Part shown: piece after piece, positions 32,124 through 41,221 of the stretch
Layout of the letters: the number at the start of each line of letters is the position of its first letter
Position numbering within the stretch: the stretch's first letter is position 1
Source: Microlunatus elymi
GTDB lineage: Bacteria > Actinomycetota > Actinomycetes > Propionibacteriales > Propionibacteriaceae
Assembly: GCF_007362775.1 (NCBI RefSeq)
Contig: NZ_CP041692.1
Coordinates: forward strand, 4,278,001-4,342,000
Length of the DNA stretch: 64,000 bases
Direction: 5' to 3'
Position numbers and translations under genes: made by a program
Notes under the pieces: generated by a model
What the model saw: only the letters and a program-made list of their open reading frames with translations
Databases searched by the model: none
What the model was told of the DNA's origin: nothing

Positions 32124-33071
32124 CTACGGCGCCAGCAGCAATCGACCGCGTACGCCGCCGGCCCGCAGCCGGTCGTGGGCCTCGGCGACCTGTTCGAAGC
32201 GGTACTGCTCGGCCACCCGGGCGGTCAGCCGGCCGGCCCGCCAGTCCGCGACGATCGCGGCCAGGTCGTCGGCATCGGCCCGAACACTGACCTTATGCAC
32301 CTTCGCGCCGGGGATCGTCGGCACCGCAGCGTCGTTGACCGCGACGAAGCTGCCGCCCTCAACCAGCGCCCCGGTGATCTTGTCGACCAGTATCGCGGCG
32401 TCGATGATCACGTCGGCTCCGTCGGGAACGACCGCCCGAACCGCCGCAGCCGGGTCGTCGGCCGCCACCGGATCGATCGCCACGAACTCCGCCGCGCCGA
32501 GACACCGGACCAACTCCTCATCGGCCGGCCGCGCAACGCCGATCATCCGATAACCGAGGCGGCTGCCGATCTCGACGGCGAACGCGCCGACGGCGCCGGC
32601 CGCACCGGTGACCACCACCGCGTCGCCGGATTGGGCGCCGGCCAGGCGCAACGGTTGCCGGGCGGTGCTGGCGTTGGCGGGCAGCGTTGCCGCGGCCAGC
32701 AAGTCGGCGCCGTCCGGCAACGCAGCGACAGCGTGGGTGTCGAGCACCACGTACTCGCTCTGCGCGCCGATCGGGGTGATGAACTTGTCCACCAGGCCGA
32801 TCACCGGGCGTCCGATTTCGAACACGGTGACGCCGGCGCCGACCGCACTGACGACGCCGGCCAGATCCCAGCCGAGGCCGACCTGATCGGGCAGTGCGGG
32901 CACGCCTAACCTGCGGACGATGGCGGGATCGGCGGTGACGAGGGCGACCGGGTTGACCCCGGCTGCGGACAACTTGACCTGGACCTGCCCTGCTTCCGGC
33001 AGCGGAACCGGGACGTCCGCGACGGACACGTTGGGCCGGTCGGTGACGGTGGACGAGACAACTGCTCGCAT
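32124..33071 (-). CDS. NADP-dependent oxidoreductase, zinc-free MDR (quinone oxidoreductase-like)
   Basis: 315 residues of the medium-chain dehydrogenase/reductase superfamily: an N-terminal GroES-like part (PEAGQVQVKLSAAGVNPVALV, GWDLAGVVSAVGAGV) and a Rossmann part (VVVTGAAGAVGAFAVEIGSRLGYR). No Zn-ligand Cys cluster is present, as in QOR-type enzymes that reduce quinones or enones with NADPH. ATG at 33071 is preferred: AAAGGA is 8 nt away, against 2 nt for ATG 33077. It ends 24 bp from the rnpB 5' end on the same strand, and is divergent from an APC permease. Confidence 0.9.
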   Translation of the reverse strand: MRAVVSSTVTDRPNVSVADVPVPLPEAGQVQVKLSAAGVNPVALVTADPAIVRRLGVPALPDQVGLGWDLAGVVSAVGAGVTVFEIGRPVIGLVDKFITPIGAQSEYVVLDTHAVAALPDGADLLAAATLPANASTARQPLRLAGAQSGDAVVVTGAAGAVGAFAVEIGSRLGYRMIGVARPADEELVRCLGAAEFVAIDPVAADDPAAAVRAVVPDGADVIIDAAILVDKITGALVEGGSFVAVNDAAVPTIPGAKVHKVSVRADADDLAAIVADWRAGRLTARVAEQYRFEQVAEAHDRLRAGGVRGRLLLAP

Positions 33072-33177
33072 GATCATTTCCTTTCGACTGCCCATGGACG
33101 CAATCTTGGCCGCCCGGATCGCGTACGACGAGACGCACTGACGTCGGATTTCGACCGATCTGATTGGATCAACAGCT

Positions 33178-34521
33178 ATGGCGACCGAGTCCGCGCCCGT
33201 GACGTTGCGACGATCGCTGTCGATCCGGGATCTGATCGTCTACGGGCTGCTGTTCATCGGCCCGACCGCGCCGATGGGCACGTTCGGTGTGCTCGACGCC
33301 AAGAGCAACGGTGCGGTCGCGTTGGTGTTCGTGATCGCGACCGTCGCGATGGGCTTCACCGCCTGGTCGTACGCCCGGATGTCGTCGGCGGTGCCGCAGG
33401 CCGGATCGGTGTACGCCTACGCCAACGCAGGCCTGGGCCGTACTCCGGGATTCCTGGCCGGTTGGATGATCGGCCTGGACTATCTGTTCATCCCCTCGCT
33501 GGCCGCGCTCTTCACCGGCATCGCCGGGCACAAACTGCTGCCCGGCATTCCGGTCTGGGTGCTGACCCTGGCCGGGGTGGTGTTGATCACCGTGCTCAAT
33601 CTGGCTGGGGTGAAACCGGCCGCCATCATCGGATTGATCATGCTCTCGATCGAGATCGTGATCTTGGCGATCTTCATCGTCGGCGCGGTGATCCTGCTGA
33701 TCCACCAGGGTCCGACCCGCGGTTGGCTGAGCCCGTTGACCGGCGACGGCGGGTTCACCCTGACCGGTGTCTTCGCGGCTGTTTCCGTTGCCGTGTTGGC
33801 TTTTCTCGGCTTCGACGCGATCGCCACCTTCGCCGAGGAGAACACCGGTTCATCCGCGCAGGTCGGTCGTGCGCTCGCGTTCTGCCTGATCCTGGCCGGC
33901 GCCCTGTTCGTCGTGCAGACCTATCTGGCCGACCTGTTGATCACCCAGACGCCGGACCAGTTGAAGGCAGATCCCGAGGCTCAGGGCACCGCCTTCTACA
34001 CCATGTTGGACAGCGCCATCGGCGGCTGGTTCTCATCGGTCGTGACCGCGGTCCGGTCGATCGGGCCGGTCTTCTCCGCGCTGGTCGCCCAGGCCGCCGT
34101 CAGTCGACTGATGTACGGGATGGCTCGCGGCGGCCGGCTGCCGACGGCACTGGCCCGGCTGGATCCGCGCCGGCACACACCGCGGAACGCGATCCTGGTC
34201 TCGGCGATCAGCACCATCGTGGTCGCCATGCTGGCGGCGACCGCCGCCAACGGCCTGGACGTGCTGTCCTCGATGGTGACCGTCGGTGCGCTGACCGCGT
34301 TCGGCTTCCTGCACGCCTCGGTGATCGGCTACTGGGTGGTCGGCAACCGGACCGAGCGGCGCGTGCAGCACGTCGTGATCCCCGTGGTCGGCGGCCTGAT
34401 CGTCGTGGTCACACTCGTACTCGCCAGCCCGCTCGCACTGCTGATCGGCGCCGTCTGGTTCGTCATCGGCGTCGTCATCATCCTGATCCAGCGCCGCCCA
34501 AACCGAGTTGTCAGTCGCTAG
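33178..34521 (+). CDS. APC family amino acid permease
   Basis: 447 residues, 12 membrane spans, with APC signatures GPTAPMGTFGV in span 1, AGSVYAYANAGLGR, and FLGFDAIATFAEE in span 6. It is intact and closely similar in layout to the truncated permease at 1724-2797, so the two are paralogues. It probably imports an amino acid or amine with protons. ATG at 33178 follows the divergent oxidoreductase by 106 bp. The substrate cannot be deduced. Confidence 0.9.
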   Translation: MATESAPVTLRRSLSIRDLIVYGLLFIGPTAPMGTFGVLDAKSNGAVALVFVIATVAMGFTAWSYARMSSAVPQAGSVYAYANAGLGRTPGFLAGWMIGLDYLFIPSLAALFTGIAGHKLLPGIPVWVLTLAGVVLITVLNLAGVKPAAIIGLIMLSIEIVILAIFIVGAVILLIHQGPTRGWLSPLTGDGGFTLTGVFAAVSVAVLAFLGFDAIATFAEENTGSSAQVGRALAFCLILAGALFVVQTYLADLLITQTPDQLKADPEAQGTAFYTMLDSAIGGWFSSVVTAVRSIGPVFSALVAQAAVSRLMYGMARGGRLPTALARLDPRRHTPRNAILVSAISTIVVAMLAATAANGLDVLSSMVTVGALTAFGFLHASVIGYWVVGNRTERRVQHVVIPVVGGLIVVVTLVLASPLALLIGAVWFVIGVVIILIQRRPNRVVSR

Positions 34522-34540
34522 TTTGCCTATAGCCAATCCA

Positions 34541-34556
34541 CCGACTGACAAGTCGG
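34541..34556. terminator. Hairpin between convergent genes, possible terminator
   Basis: CCGACT-GACA-AGTCGG forms a 6-bp stem with a 4-base loop exactly between the APC permease stop and the stop of the convergent zinc-ribbon gene. It is short, without a U-run, so only a modest terminator at best. Confidence 0.4.
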
Positions 34557-35300
34557 CTAGAGGCCGCTGTTGATGGTGCGGATCAGGATGCGGCCGCACT
34601 CCTCGCAGCGCAGCACGTCGTCCTCGGCGGCAGCGGCGAAGGTACGCAGGTCGGCGGCGTTCACCTCCAGCTGACAGCCGGTGCACCGGCGATTGCGCAG
34701 TTCGGCGGCGCCCACCCCGCCGTGGCCGGCGCGCAGCTTGTCGTAGCTGGCGAGCAACGGCTGCGGCAGGTCCACCGTCACCGCGTCCCGGCGGGTGGAC
34801 TGGTCGGCGAGCTGGCTGTCCAGGCCGGCCACCAGGTCATCGCGGCGCGCGGCCACCTCCTTGGTCCGCTCGGCCAGTTCTGCGTCCTGGGCGGCCAACT
34901 TGTCGCGGTCGGCGACCGCCGCCTCCAACTGCTCCATCAGCTCCAGTTCGGCGTCCTCCAAGTCGCTGATTCGTCGGCCCAGATGCTGGATCTCGTCGAC
35001 CAGCGAGGACAGTGCCTTGGCGTCCGGCACCGACCCGTTGTCGACCCGTTCCTGGTTGCGCCGCCGCCGCTCCCGGACCGGCTCCAGGTCGGCCTCGGCC
35101 TGACGTTGCGCGATCTCCAGATCGGAGACCCTGGTCTCGGCCTCCACCAGCGCAGCGGACGCCTTCTCCCGCTCCGCCTCCAGCTTGGCCAGTTGGGCGT
35201 GTTCGGGCAGATTGGCCCGGCGATGCCGCAGCTGGGCCATCGCCGTGTCGACCGCCTGCAGGTCCAGCAATCGCAACTGGACCGCGTGATCGGCTTTGAT
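34557..35300 (-). CDS. Coiled-coil zinc-ribbon protein (CT398/DUF164-like), probable ATC start
   Basis: About 247 residues: a long antiparallel coiled coil (about 10-180) followed by a C4 zinc ribbon (RRCTGCQLEVNAAD...VLRCEECGRIL). The family, found in nearly all actinobacteria, is proposed to act near RNA or secretion machinery, but its role is unsettled. Homologues, from memory, begin Met-Lys-Ala-(Asp/x). Here the codon in that place is ATC at 35300-35298, with GGGGAGGG 7 nt upstream; no ATG, GTG or TTG lies nearby except TTG at 35276, which lacks a good site and cuts eight residues. An ATC start is therefore the best reading. Confidence 0.82.
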   Translation of the reverse strand: MKADHAVQLRLLDLQAVDTAMAQLRHRRANLPEHAQLAKLEAEREKASAALVEAETRVSDLEIAQRQAEADLEPVRERRRRNQERVDNGSVPDAKALSSLVDEIQHLGRRISDLEDAELELMEQLEAAVADRDKLAAQDAELAERTKEVAARRDDLVAGLDSQLADQSTRRDAVTVDLPQPLLASYDKLRAGHGGVGAAELRNRRCTGCQLEVNAADLRTFAAAAEDDVLRCEECGRILIRTINSGL

Positions 35301-35443
35301 GAGTCCGCCCTCCCCAAGGTTGTGCCGTGCCCTAGATCTGTTCGCGTCACCCTATTCGTCCCGGTGGACACTACGCCGACCGGTTCGACGCAGAGGGCTT
35401 CGGTGGTGCATCATTCTGCTACCGGATCGGTGGAATGTCCCCG

Positions 35444-35476
35444 GCCGGTCGTCGGTTCTCCTCCGACGACTCCGGC
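35444..35476 (+). other. Hairpin in the 5' leader of the Bcr/CflA gene
   Basis: The arms GCCGG-TCGTCGG and CCGACGA-CT-CCGGC enclose a 7-base loop, about 85 bp upstream of the MFS start in a 259-bp untranslated region. Leaders of drug exporter genes sometimes carry attenuators; no leader peptide with clear signals was recognised, so this is only a candidate. Confidence 0.35.
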
Positions 35477-35559
35477 ACCCGGAAACCCAACCTGCAAGAC
35501 CCTTCTCGGCACTGTGGCCGAAACCCTCCGTACGTCCACCGCTGTTGAGAAGGACCGTC

Positions 35560-36807
35560 ATGTCCAGCACCACTGCGCCCTCGACCGCGCCCGCGTTCGG
35601 TGACCGCTTCGTCGGCCGCAAGTACGTCCAACTGGTGCTGCTGCTGGGCGCGCTGACGGCGATCGGCCCGCTCACCGTCGACACCTACCTGCCGGCGCTG
35701 CCCGCGCTGTCAGCCGAACTGCACGCCGGCGACGCGAGCGCTCAGTTGACCATGACCGGGCTGCTCGCCGGTCTCGGCCTGGGCCAGTTGATCATCGGCC
35801 CGCTGTCGGACTCGGTCGGCCGGCGCAAGCCGTTGATCTTCGGCCTGCTCGGCCACGCACTGATGTCGCTGCTCTGCACGCTGGCGCCCAGCATCACGAT
35901 GTTGATCATCGCCCGTACGGTGCAGGGCCTGGCCGGCGCTGCGGTTGCGGTGGTGGCGATGGCGATCGTCCGCGATCTCTTCGTCGGGCTGAAGGCGGCC
36001 CAACTGCTGTCCCGGTTGGTGCTCGTCACCGGGGTGTCGCCGATCCTGGCGCCGAGCATCGGCAGCGCACTGCTGGCCTGGACCGACTGGCAGGGCATCT
36101 TCGTGGTGCTGGCCGGGATCGCGTTGACCGCCATGATCATCGCCGTCGTCGCGTTGCCGGAGACGCTGCCGGCAACGCGGCGTACCCCGGCCGAGCCGAT
36201 CCGCTGGCTGCAGTCCTATGCCGGGCTGTTCGGCGACCGGCTCTATCTGATCATGGTCGCGGTGACCGCGCTGATGTTCGCGGCGCTGTTCGCCTACGTT
36301 GCCGGTTCGCCGTTCGTGTTGCAGGACGTCTACGGATTGTCGCCGGCCGCGTACGGTGTGGTGTTCGCCATCAACGCCGTCGGACTGATCGTGATGACCC
36401 AGCTGAATCCCTTGCTGGTAAAGCGATTCGGACCCGAACGGGTGCTCACCGGTGCCGTGATCACCGGAGTCGCGGCCTCGGTGACGATGTTGATCACCTC
36501 GATCGCCGGCGCCGGGCTGATCGGTTTCATCGTGCCGATCTTCGTGTTGCTGGCGGCTTGTGGCGTGTCCTCGCCGAATTCGTCGGCGATCGCGCTGTCC
36601 CGGCACGGCGAGGCCGCCGGTACCGCGGCGGCGTTGCTCGGCTCGGCCCAGTTCGTGATCGGCGGCTTCGCCACGCCCTTGGTCGGCGCCTTGAACAACG
36701 GCACCGCCGTCCCGCTGGCCGGCCTGATGATCTTCGCCACCGGGCTGGCGTTCGGCCTGCTGTTACCGGTCCGGGCTCGCCACCGCCGGCGTCAGTTGGT
36801 CGGCTGA
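35560..36807 (+). CDS. MFS drug exporter, Bcr/CflA family
   Basis: 415 residues with 12 spans. Bcr/CflA features: GPLTVDTYLPALPAL after span 1, LGQLIIGPLSDSVGRRKPL as motif A, ARTVQGLAGAAVAVVAMAIVRDL in span 4, and the span 5 segment VTGVSPILAPSIGSALL (motif C of drug/H+ antiporters). It should export amphiphilic drugs in exchange for protons. ATG at 35560 follows GAGAAGGA. It is divergent from the zinc-ribbon gene, with a 259-bp leader. Confidence 0.92.
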   Translation: MSSTTAPSTAPAFGDRFVGRKYVQLVLLLGALTAIGPLTVDTYLPALPALSAELHAGDASAQLTMTGLLAGLGLGQLIIGPLSDSVGRRKPLIFGLLGHALMSLLCTLAPSITMLIIARTVQGLAGAAVAVVAMAIVRDLFVGLKAAQLLSRLVLVTGVSPILAPSIGSALLAWTDWQGIFVVLAGIALTAMIIAVVALPETLPATRRTPAEPIRWLQSYAGLFGDRLYLIMVAVTALMFAALFAYVAGSPFVLQDVYGLSPAAYGVVFAINAVGLIVMTQLNPLLVKRFGPERVLTGAVITGVAASVTMLITSIAGAGLIGFIVPIFVLLAACGVSSPNSSAIALSRHGEAAGTAAALLGSAQFVIGGFATPLVGALNNGTAVPLAGLMIFATGLAFGLLLPVRARHRRRQLVG

Positions 36808-36816
36808 GCAGGACCT

Positions 36817-37395
36817 TCAGCCGACGGGAGCGTTCCACTGCTGCAGCGCGGGTTTGCCCTTCTCCCAACCCAGGATGGAGATCGTCGCGGTGTGCAGCGG
36901 GAAGTGATCACCGCGAATCAGGCTCACGCCGAGCCAGCAGAGCGTGAGCACCCGGAGCGAATGTCCGTGGGCGAAGACGATCGCCCGGTCCACCCCGGAG
37001 GCACGGACCTTGTCCACCACCCGGGTCAGTCGGTCGGCGACCTGCTCGGGCGACTCACCGCCCGGACAGCCGTCCCGCCACAGCATCCAACCGGGGTTGA
37101 ACTCCTCGATCTGTTCACTGGTCAGGCCCTCGTACTCGCCGTAGTTCCATTCGGCCAGTTCCGGGTCGACGACGGGCTCGTCGTCGCCGGTGAAGCCGGC
37201 CAACCGGGCCGTCTCGCGGGACCGCTCCCGCGGGCTGGCCAAGATCAATCCGAACGAGCTCGGGTCCAGGTGCCCGTTCAGCGCCGATGCCTGCCGCCGA
37301 CCCTCGTCGGTCAACGGCAGATCGGTGATCGACGTGTGCCGGCCGTCCCGGCTCCACTCGGTCTCACCGTGCCGGATCACGTACAGATCGGTCAT
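36817..37395 (-). CDS. Histidine phosphatase family protein
   Basis: 192 residues of the phosphoglycerate mutase-like superfamily: catalytic His in YVIRHGETEWS (residues 6-12), acid Glu in LAEWNYGEYEGLT and the second His in VFAHGHSLRVL. It is probably a phosphatase rather than a mutase, with a small phosphorylated metabolite as substrate. The ATG overlaps the stop of the upstream acyltransferase-like gene by 4 nt, so the two are coupled. No signal peptide. Confidence 0.9.
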   Translation of the reverse strand: MTDLYVIRHGETEWSRDGRHTSITDLPLTDEGRRQASALNGHLDPSSFGLILASPRERSRETARLAGFTGDDEPVVDPELAEWNYGEYEGLTSEQIEEFNPGWMLWRDGCPGGESPEQVADRLTRVVDKVRASGVDRAIVFAHGHSLRVLTLCWLGVSLIRGDHFPLHTATISILGWEKGKPALQQWNAPVG

Positions 37396-38348
37396 GCCTG
37401 CCCTACTTCGACCTGAGCTGTCCGCGCCGGTTCGACCGGCGGAAATTGATCTTGGTCGATCACGCCGTGCCAGCAGTACCAGTGGCCGCCGTCGGCCAGC
37501 TTCGCCACGATCTCCCGCTGCAGCGTGGTGTCCTGCGGCAGGCTTTCATGATCAACTTCGCCCCGCCTGCGGAAGACGAAGAAGATGGCATCGCCGTCGG
37601 CCTGGTGCCCTTCGCCGCGGAGCTGCCACAACTGCTGGAACCGGACCATGTTCGACGTACCGGGCAGCACCTCGACCAGCTGCGGATCCAGCAGCCAGGA
37701 GTTGCAGTGGAACAACCGGGTCGGGTAATCACCGAAGTGCCGGGCGAAGAAGATCCGGGCCCGGCCGAACGAGTCCGCGACGGCCTCGGGGGTCAGCGGG
37801 CCCGACTCCGGGATGTGGGTGGAGATCACCCAGTCGCCGCCGTCGTCGGCTCCCCACCGAGTCAGGTTGAACTGCAGCCGGCCGAGCCAGTAGAGGGCAC
37901 CGGACCAGGCCACCCGCATCCAGCCGTAGGTGTGCAGCCCGAACGCGTCGAAGGTCCGGCGGTGCACCCACGCCTGCTGGCCGAGATCGGCCAGGCTCGC
38001 CCGGGAGATCTCCGGATCGATGCCCCGACCTGCGTGGAAGGCGGCGACCTCCTCCGCGCTGGCCAGCAGCGCGAGCATCGGCAGCACCCCGACGCCCCAC
38101 TGGCGGTCGGCACGCTCCCGGACGGCCGCCTCGATCACGGCGTACGGATCGGTCGGGTTGTCGAACGCGCCGACGCCGGCACGCAACGCTTCGGCCATCC
38201 GCTCGACCTGGCCGATCGCGTCGGGATCGTCGATCACCCGCTCGATCACCCGGCGTGCGTCGCGCCGATCCTCTTCGGTGAAGCCGAACCTTGCCAGCGC
38301 GGCCTCGTCAAACCCAGCCAGTCGGCTGCTGGTCACAGTGGTGGACAC
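37392..38348 (-). CDS. Acyltransferase-like protein (DUF5596/GNAT-like)
   Basis: 318 residues from GTG at 38348, which has AGGG 7 nt upstream; TTG 38354 is the alternative. The sequence fits the two-part family with an N-acyltransferase N-terminal domain (GVGVLPMLALLAS, AWVHRRTFDAFGLHTYGW) and a GNAT-like C-terminal domain (WVISTHIPESGPLTPEAVADSF, CNSWLLDPQL). The acyl acceptor is unknown. Coupled to the downstream phosphatase, hinting at one pathway. Confidence 0.78.
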   Translation of the reverse strand: MSTTVTSSRLAGFDEAALARFGFTEEDRRDARRVIERVIDDPDAIGQVERMAEALRAGVGAFDNPTDPYAVIEAAVRERADRQWGVGVLPMLALLASAEEVAAFHAGRGIDPEISRASLADLGQQAWVHRRTFDAFGLHTYGWMRVAWSGALYWLGRLQFNLTRWGADDGGDWVISTHIPESGPLTPEAVADSFGRARIFFARHFGDYPTRLFHCNSWLLDPQLVEVLPGTSNMVRFQQLWQLRGEGHQADGDAIFFVFRRRGEVDHESLPQDTTLQREIVAKLADGGHWYCWHGVIDQDQFPPVEPARTAQVEVGQA

Positions 38349-38419
38349 AGCCAAACCCTACGGCCGGGAGTTTCCCCGGCCCCAGAGGCCCGTTGGAACG
38401 CGATGCAAGAATGCCCCCT

Positions 38420-39901
38420 ATGAGTGAGCAGCAAGCGGCGTTGCCGAACCGTCAGACCCCGTTCTCGGACGCCTTCCGGGCGTTCATCGGCACCGGCTGG
38501 GCGCCGGACAGTGGTGAGCTGCCCGAGCCGCTGCCGGCCACCGCGTACGCTCCGGCCCGGCGCGAGCAGCTCAGCGCCGCCTACCCCGGTGAGCGGATCG
38601 TCATCCCCGCCGGTGGGCTGGTGGTGCGCTCCAACGACACCGACTACCGTTTCCGGCCGCATTCGGCCTTCGCACACCTGACCGGTCTCGGTACCGACAA
38701 GGAACCCGACGCGGTCCTCGTCCTGGAGCCCACCGACACGGGCCACGATGCCACGCTCTACTTCAAGCCGCGTGCGCCGCGGGACTCCGAGGAGTTCTAC
38801 GCCAACGCCCGCTACGGCGAGATGTGGGTCGGCAAGCGGGAGACGCTGGAGGAGTTCGCCGCGCTGTCCGGGCTGCGGTGTGTGCCGATCGAGGAGCTCG
38901 AGGACGCATTGGCGAAGAACGCCGACCAGACCGCGATCCGGCTGCTCCGCGCGGCCGATCCGGCGATCACCGCGCTGATCGACCGGCTCCGGGCAGAGCA
39001 CGCGGTCGACTCCGCTGACGCAGCGAGCGCCGAGGAGGCCGACGCTGAACTCGAGGTCTTCCTGTCCGAGTTGCGGTTGATCAAGGACGCCTTCGAGCAA
39101 GATCAACTTCGGCAGGCCTGCGCACAGACCGCGGCCGCGTTTGCCGAAGTGGCCAAGGACTTTCCGGAGGCGATCCGGCGAGGTCGCGGCGAGCGTTGGG
39201 TGGAAGGGATCTTCGGCCTGCACGCCCGGCACGCCGGCAACGCGGTCGGCTACGACACCATCGCCGCCTCCGGTGATCATGCCTGCACGCTGCACTGGAT
39301 CCGCAACGACGGTGATCTTCGCGACGGCGATCTGATCTTGATCGACGCCGGCGTCGAGCTGGATTCGCTCTACACCGCCGACGTCACCCGAACCCTGCCG
39401 CTGAACGGCAGGTTCACCGACGCCCAGCGCAAGGTGTACGAGGCCGTGCTGGCTGCGCAGGAGGCCGGAATCGCGGCCGCCAAGGCCGGCACCACGTTCG
39501 CCGACGTGCACAAGGCGGCGATCGCGGTGATCGCGCAATACCTGCAGGAGTGGGGAATTCTGCCGGTCAGTGCCGAGGAGTCGTTGAGCGAAGAGGGCGG
39601 TCAGCATCGTCGCTGGATGGTGCACGGCACCTCGCACCATCTGGGCATCGACGTGCACGACTGTGCCCAGGCCCGCAAGGAGAACTACCGCGAGGGCGAA
39701 CTGAAGCCGGGCATGGTGATCACCGTGGAACCAGGGATCTACTTCAAGGCCGACGATCTGCTGGTGCCCGAGGAGTTCCGCGGGACCGGTGTCCGGATCG
39801 AGGACGACATCCTGATCACCGAGGACGGCAACGAGAATCTGTCCGCGGCTCTGCCTCGTACCGCCGACGACGTCGAGGCCTGGATGGCCGGCCTTCAGTA
39901 G
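38420..39901 (+). CDS. pepP: Xaa-Pro aminopeptidase (aminopeptidase P)
   Basis: 493 residues with the N-terminal AMP_N domain (about 40-190) and the pita-bread metallopeptidase domain. Metal ligands are visible: both Asp of LIDAGVELDSLYTADVTRT, His of HGTSHHLGIDVHD, Glu of TVEPGIY and Glu of VRIEDDILIT. It removes N-terminal residues that precede proline. ATG at 38420 is preferred; ATG 38411 adds three residues. Cytosolic; divergent from the acyltransferase gene. Confidence 0.94.
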   Translation: MSEQQAALPNRQTPFSDAFRAFIGTGWAPDSGELPEPLPATAYAPARREQLSAAYPGERIVIPAGGLVVRSNDTDYRFRPHSAFAHLTGLGTDKEPDAVLVLEPTDTGHDATLYFKPRAPRDSEEFYANARYGEMWVGKRETLEEFAALSGLRCVPIEELEDALAKNADQTAIRLLRAADPAITALIDRLRAEHAVDSADAASAEEADAELEVFLSELRLIKDAFEQDQLRQACAQTAAAFAEVAKDFPEAIRRGRGERWVEGIFGLHARHAGNAVGYDTIAASGDHACTLHWIRNDGDLRDGDLILIDAGVELDSLYTADVTRTLPLNGRFTDAQRKVYEAVLAAQEAGIAAAKAGTTFADVHKAAIAVIAQYLQEWGILPVSAEESLSEEGGQHRRWMVHGTSHHLGIDVHDCAQARKENYREGELKPGMVITVEPGIYFKADDLLVPEEFRGTGVRIEDDILITEDGNENLSAALPRTADDVEAWMAGLQ

Positions 39902-39905
39902 TTGA

Positions 39906-40421
39906 TCACTGGAAGTACGCGGCCCGGGCGCCGGGCATCTGCTGCAGCATCTCCCGCGCCTTGGCCGCGAGCTTGTGCTCGCACAACACCTCGTACTGGG
40001 CGGCGACGGTGTGCGAGATCGAGGTGAAGTCGCGCCGACCGCGGCTCATCGCGTAGCCGAGCGCCTGGAAGCCGATGCCCAGCAGGATGCCGATGCCCAG
40101 CGCCACCACCAGCAGCGCCAGGATGCTGGAGGGCCGGGCGAACAACATCATCACGATGCCGACCAGCAGGCCGGTGGTGATGCCGGACTGCACGCCGCCG
40201 GCGATCACCGTGCCCCAGCTGCGCCGACCGAGCACCCGCTCGACCGACTTCAGCCCGGTACCCACGATGGCGAGATTCTGCACCTCGAACTTGTTGTCGG
40301 CCAGGTAGTCAACCGCCTTCTGCGCGTCCTCATAGGTGTTGTAGAGGCCGACCGACTGCGGGAATTCGAGCTCGAACAGCGAATTCGGCTGCTTGGCGAA
40401 GTTCTGGTTGGAGAAAGACAT
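39906..40421 (-). CDS. General stress protein 17M-like membrane protein
   Basis: 171 residues. The N-terminal half has the YflT/GSP17M-like domain (SVGLYNTYEDAQKAVDYLADNKFEVQNLAIVGTGLKSVERVLGRRSWG); two membrane spans follow at about 88-135 (TTGLLVGIVMMLF and ILALLVVALGIGILLGIGFQAL), and the tail carries a short repeat of the alpha/beta unit. Family members are induced by stress in other bacteria, with unknown mechanism. ATG 40421 has GGGAGG upstream. Confidence 0.85.
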   Translation of the reverse strand: MSFSNQNFAKQPNSLFELEFPQSVGLYNTYEDAQKAVDYLADNKFEVQNLAIVGTGLKSVERVLGRRSWGTVIAGGVQSGITTGLLVGIVMMLFARPSSILALLVVALGIGILLGIGFQALGYAMSRGRRDFTSISHTVAAQYEVLCEHKLAAKAREMLQQMPGARAAYFQ

Positions 40422-40453
40422 CTGTGCTCGCCTCCCGTTGGTTGTCGCCAACG

Positions 40454-41158
40454 CTACCGCGCGAACACACAGAATTCGTTGCCTTCGGGATCGGCCAGCA
40501 CGTCCCAGCTGATCTTGTGGCTGTCCGGGATGTCGGTGGATTCCGGGTCGTCTCGGGCCCGCAGCAGGGTCGCGCCGGCAGCCAGGAAGTCCTCGGTGTC
40601 ACCCCAGACATCCCAATGCACACGGTTCTTCACCGACTTCGGCTCCGGCACCGGGTTGAAGATCAGATCCCAGGGCAGCCCGGCCTGCCCGCCGTCCAGC
40701 CAGAACCACGGATCGCTCTCGTCGTGCCCGGCAGGGACGCCGAATCGTTCGGCCCACCAACTGCTGATCATGGCCGGGTCGGCGGCGTCGACCACCACCT
40801 CGTACAGCCGATAGTTGGGGAGTTGATCCGGCGGCCGCGGGAACACGCAGAACTCGCCGCCCTCCGGATCGCGCAGCACCGTCCAACCGGGATGCTCGGT
40901 GTCGACGACGGCGCCGAGCCGCAACGCGTCGCTGACCGCGGCGGCGTGAACGTCCAGGTGCACGCGCTGCTTGACCGTACGCGGTTCGGGTACCTGATTG
41001 ATCCAGATCGTGTGCTCCGGCACGGCACCGTTCAGTACGGCGTTCGGACCGGCGCCCGCCGTCTCAGCCGTCAGACCGAGCAGGTCGGCCCAGAACGCCG
41101 CCGTCCGGGCCGCGTCGGTGGCGTCGATCACCAGATCCTTAAAGCTGCTGAAAGCCAT
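40454..41158 (-). CDS. VOC family protein with two tandem glyoxalase-like domains
   Basis: 234 residues made of two beta-alpha-beta-beta-beta domains: the first about 5-110 (FKDLVIDATDAARTAAFWADLLGL...DPEGGEFCVF), the second about 120-234 (LYEVVVDAADPAMISSWWAERFGV...DPEGNEFCVF). The repeated DPEG-EFCVF ending shows internal duplication. VOC proteins act as glyoxalases, dioxygenases or binding proteins; no substrate is evident. Divergent from zwf. Confidence 0.88.
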   Translation of the reverse strand: MAFSSFKDLVIDATDAARTAAFWADLLGLTAETAGAGPNAVLNGAVPEHTIWINQVPEPRTVKQRVHLDVHAAAVSDALRLGAVVDTEHPGWTVLRDPEGGEFCVFPRPPDQLPNYRLYEVVVDAADPAMISSWWAERFGVPAGHDESDPWFWLDGGQAGLPWDLIFNPVPEPKSVKNRVHWDVWGDTEDFLAAGATLLRARDDPESTDIPDSHKISWDVLADPEGNEFCVFAR

Positions 41159-41221
41159 ATCAGGCAGAGTAAGGGCCAGCGTCATCAGCTGAAACCCGAT
41201 GGGACGCCCAAGGAGGCGAGC

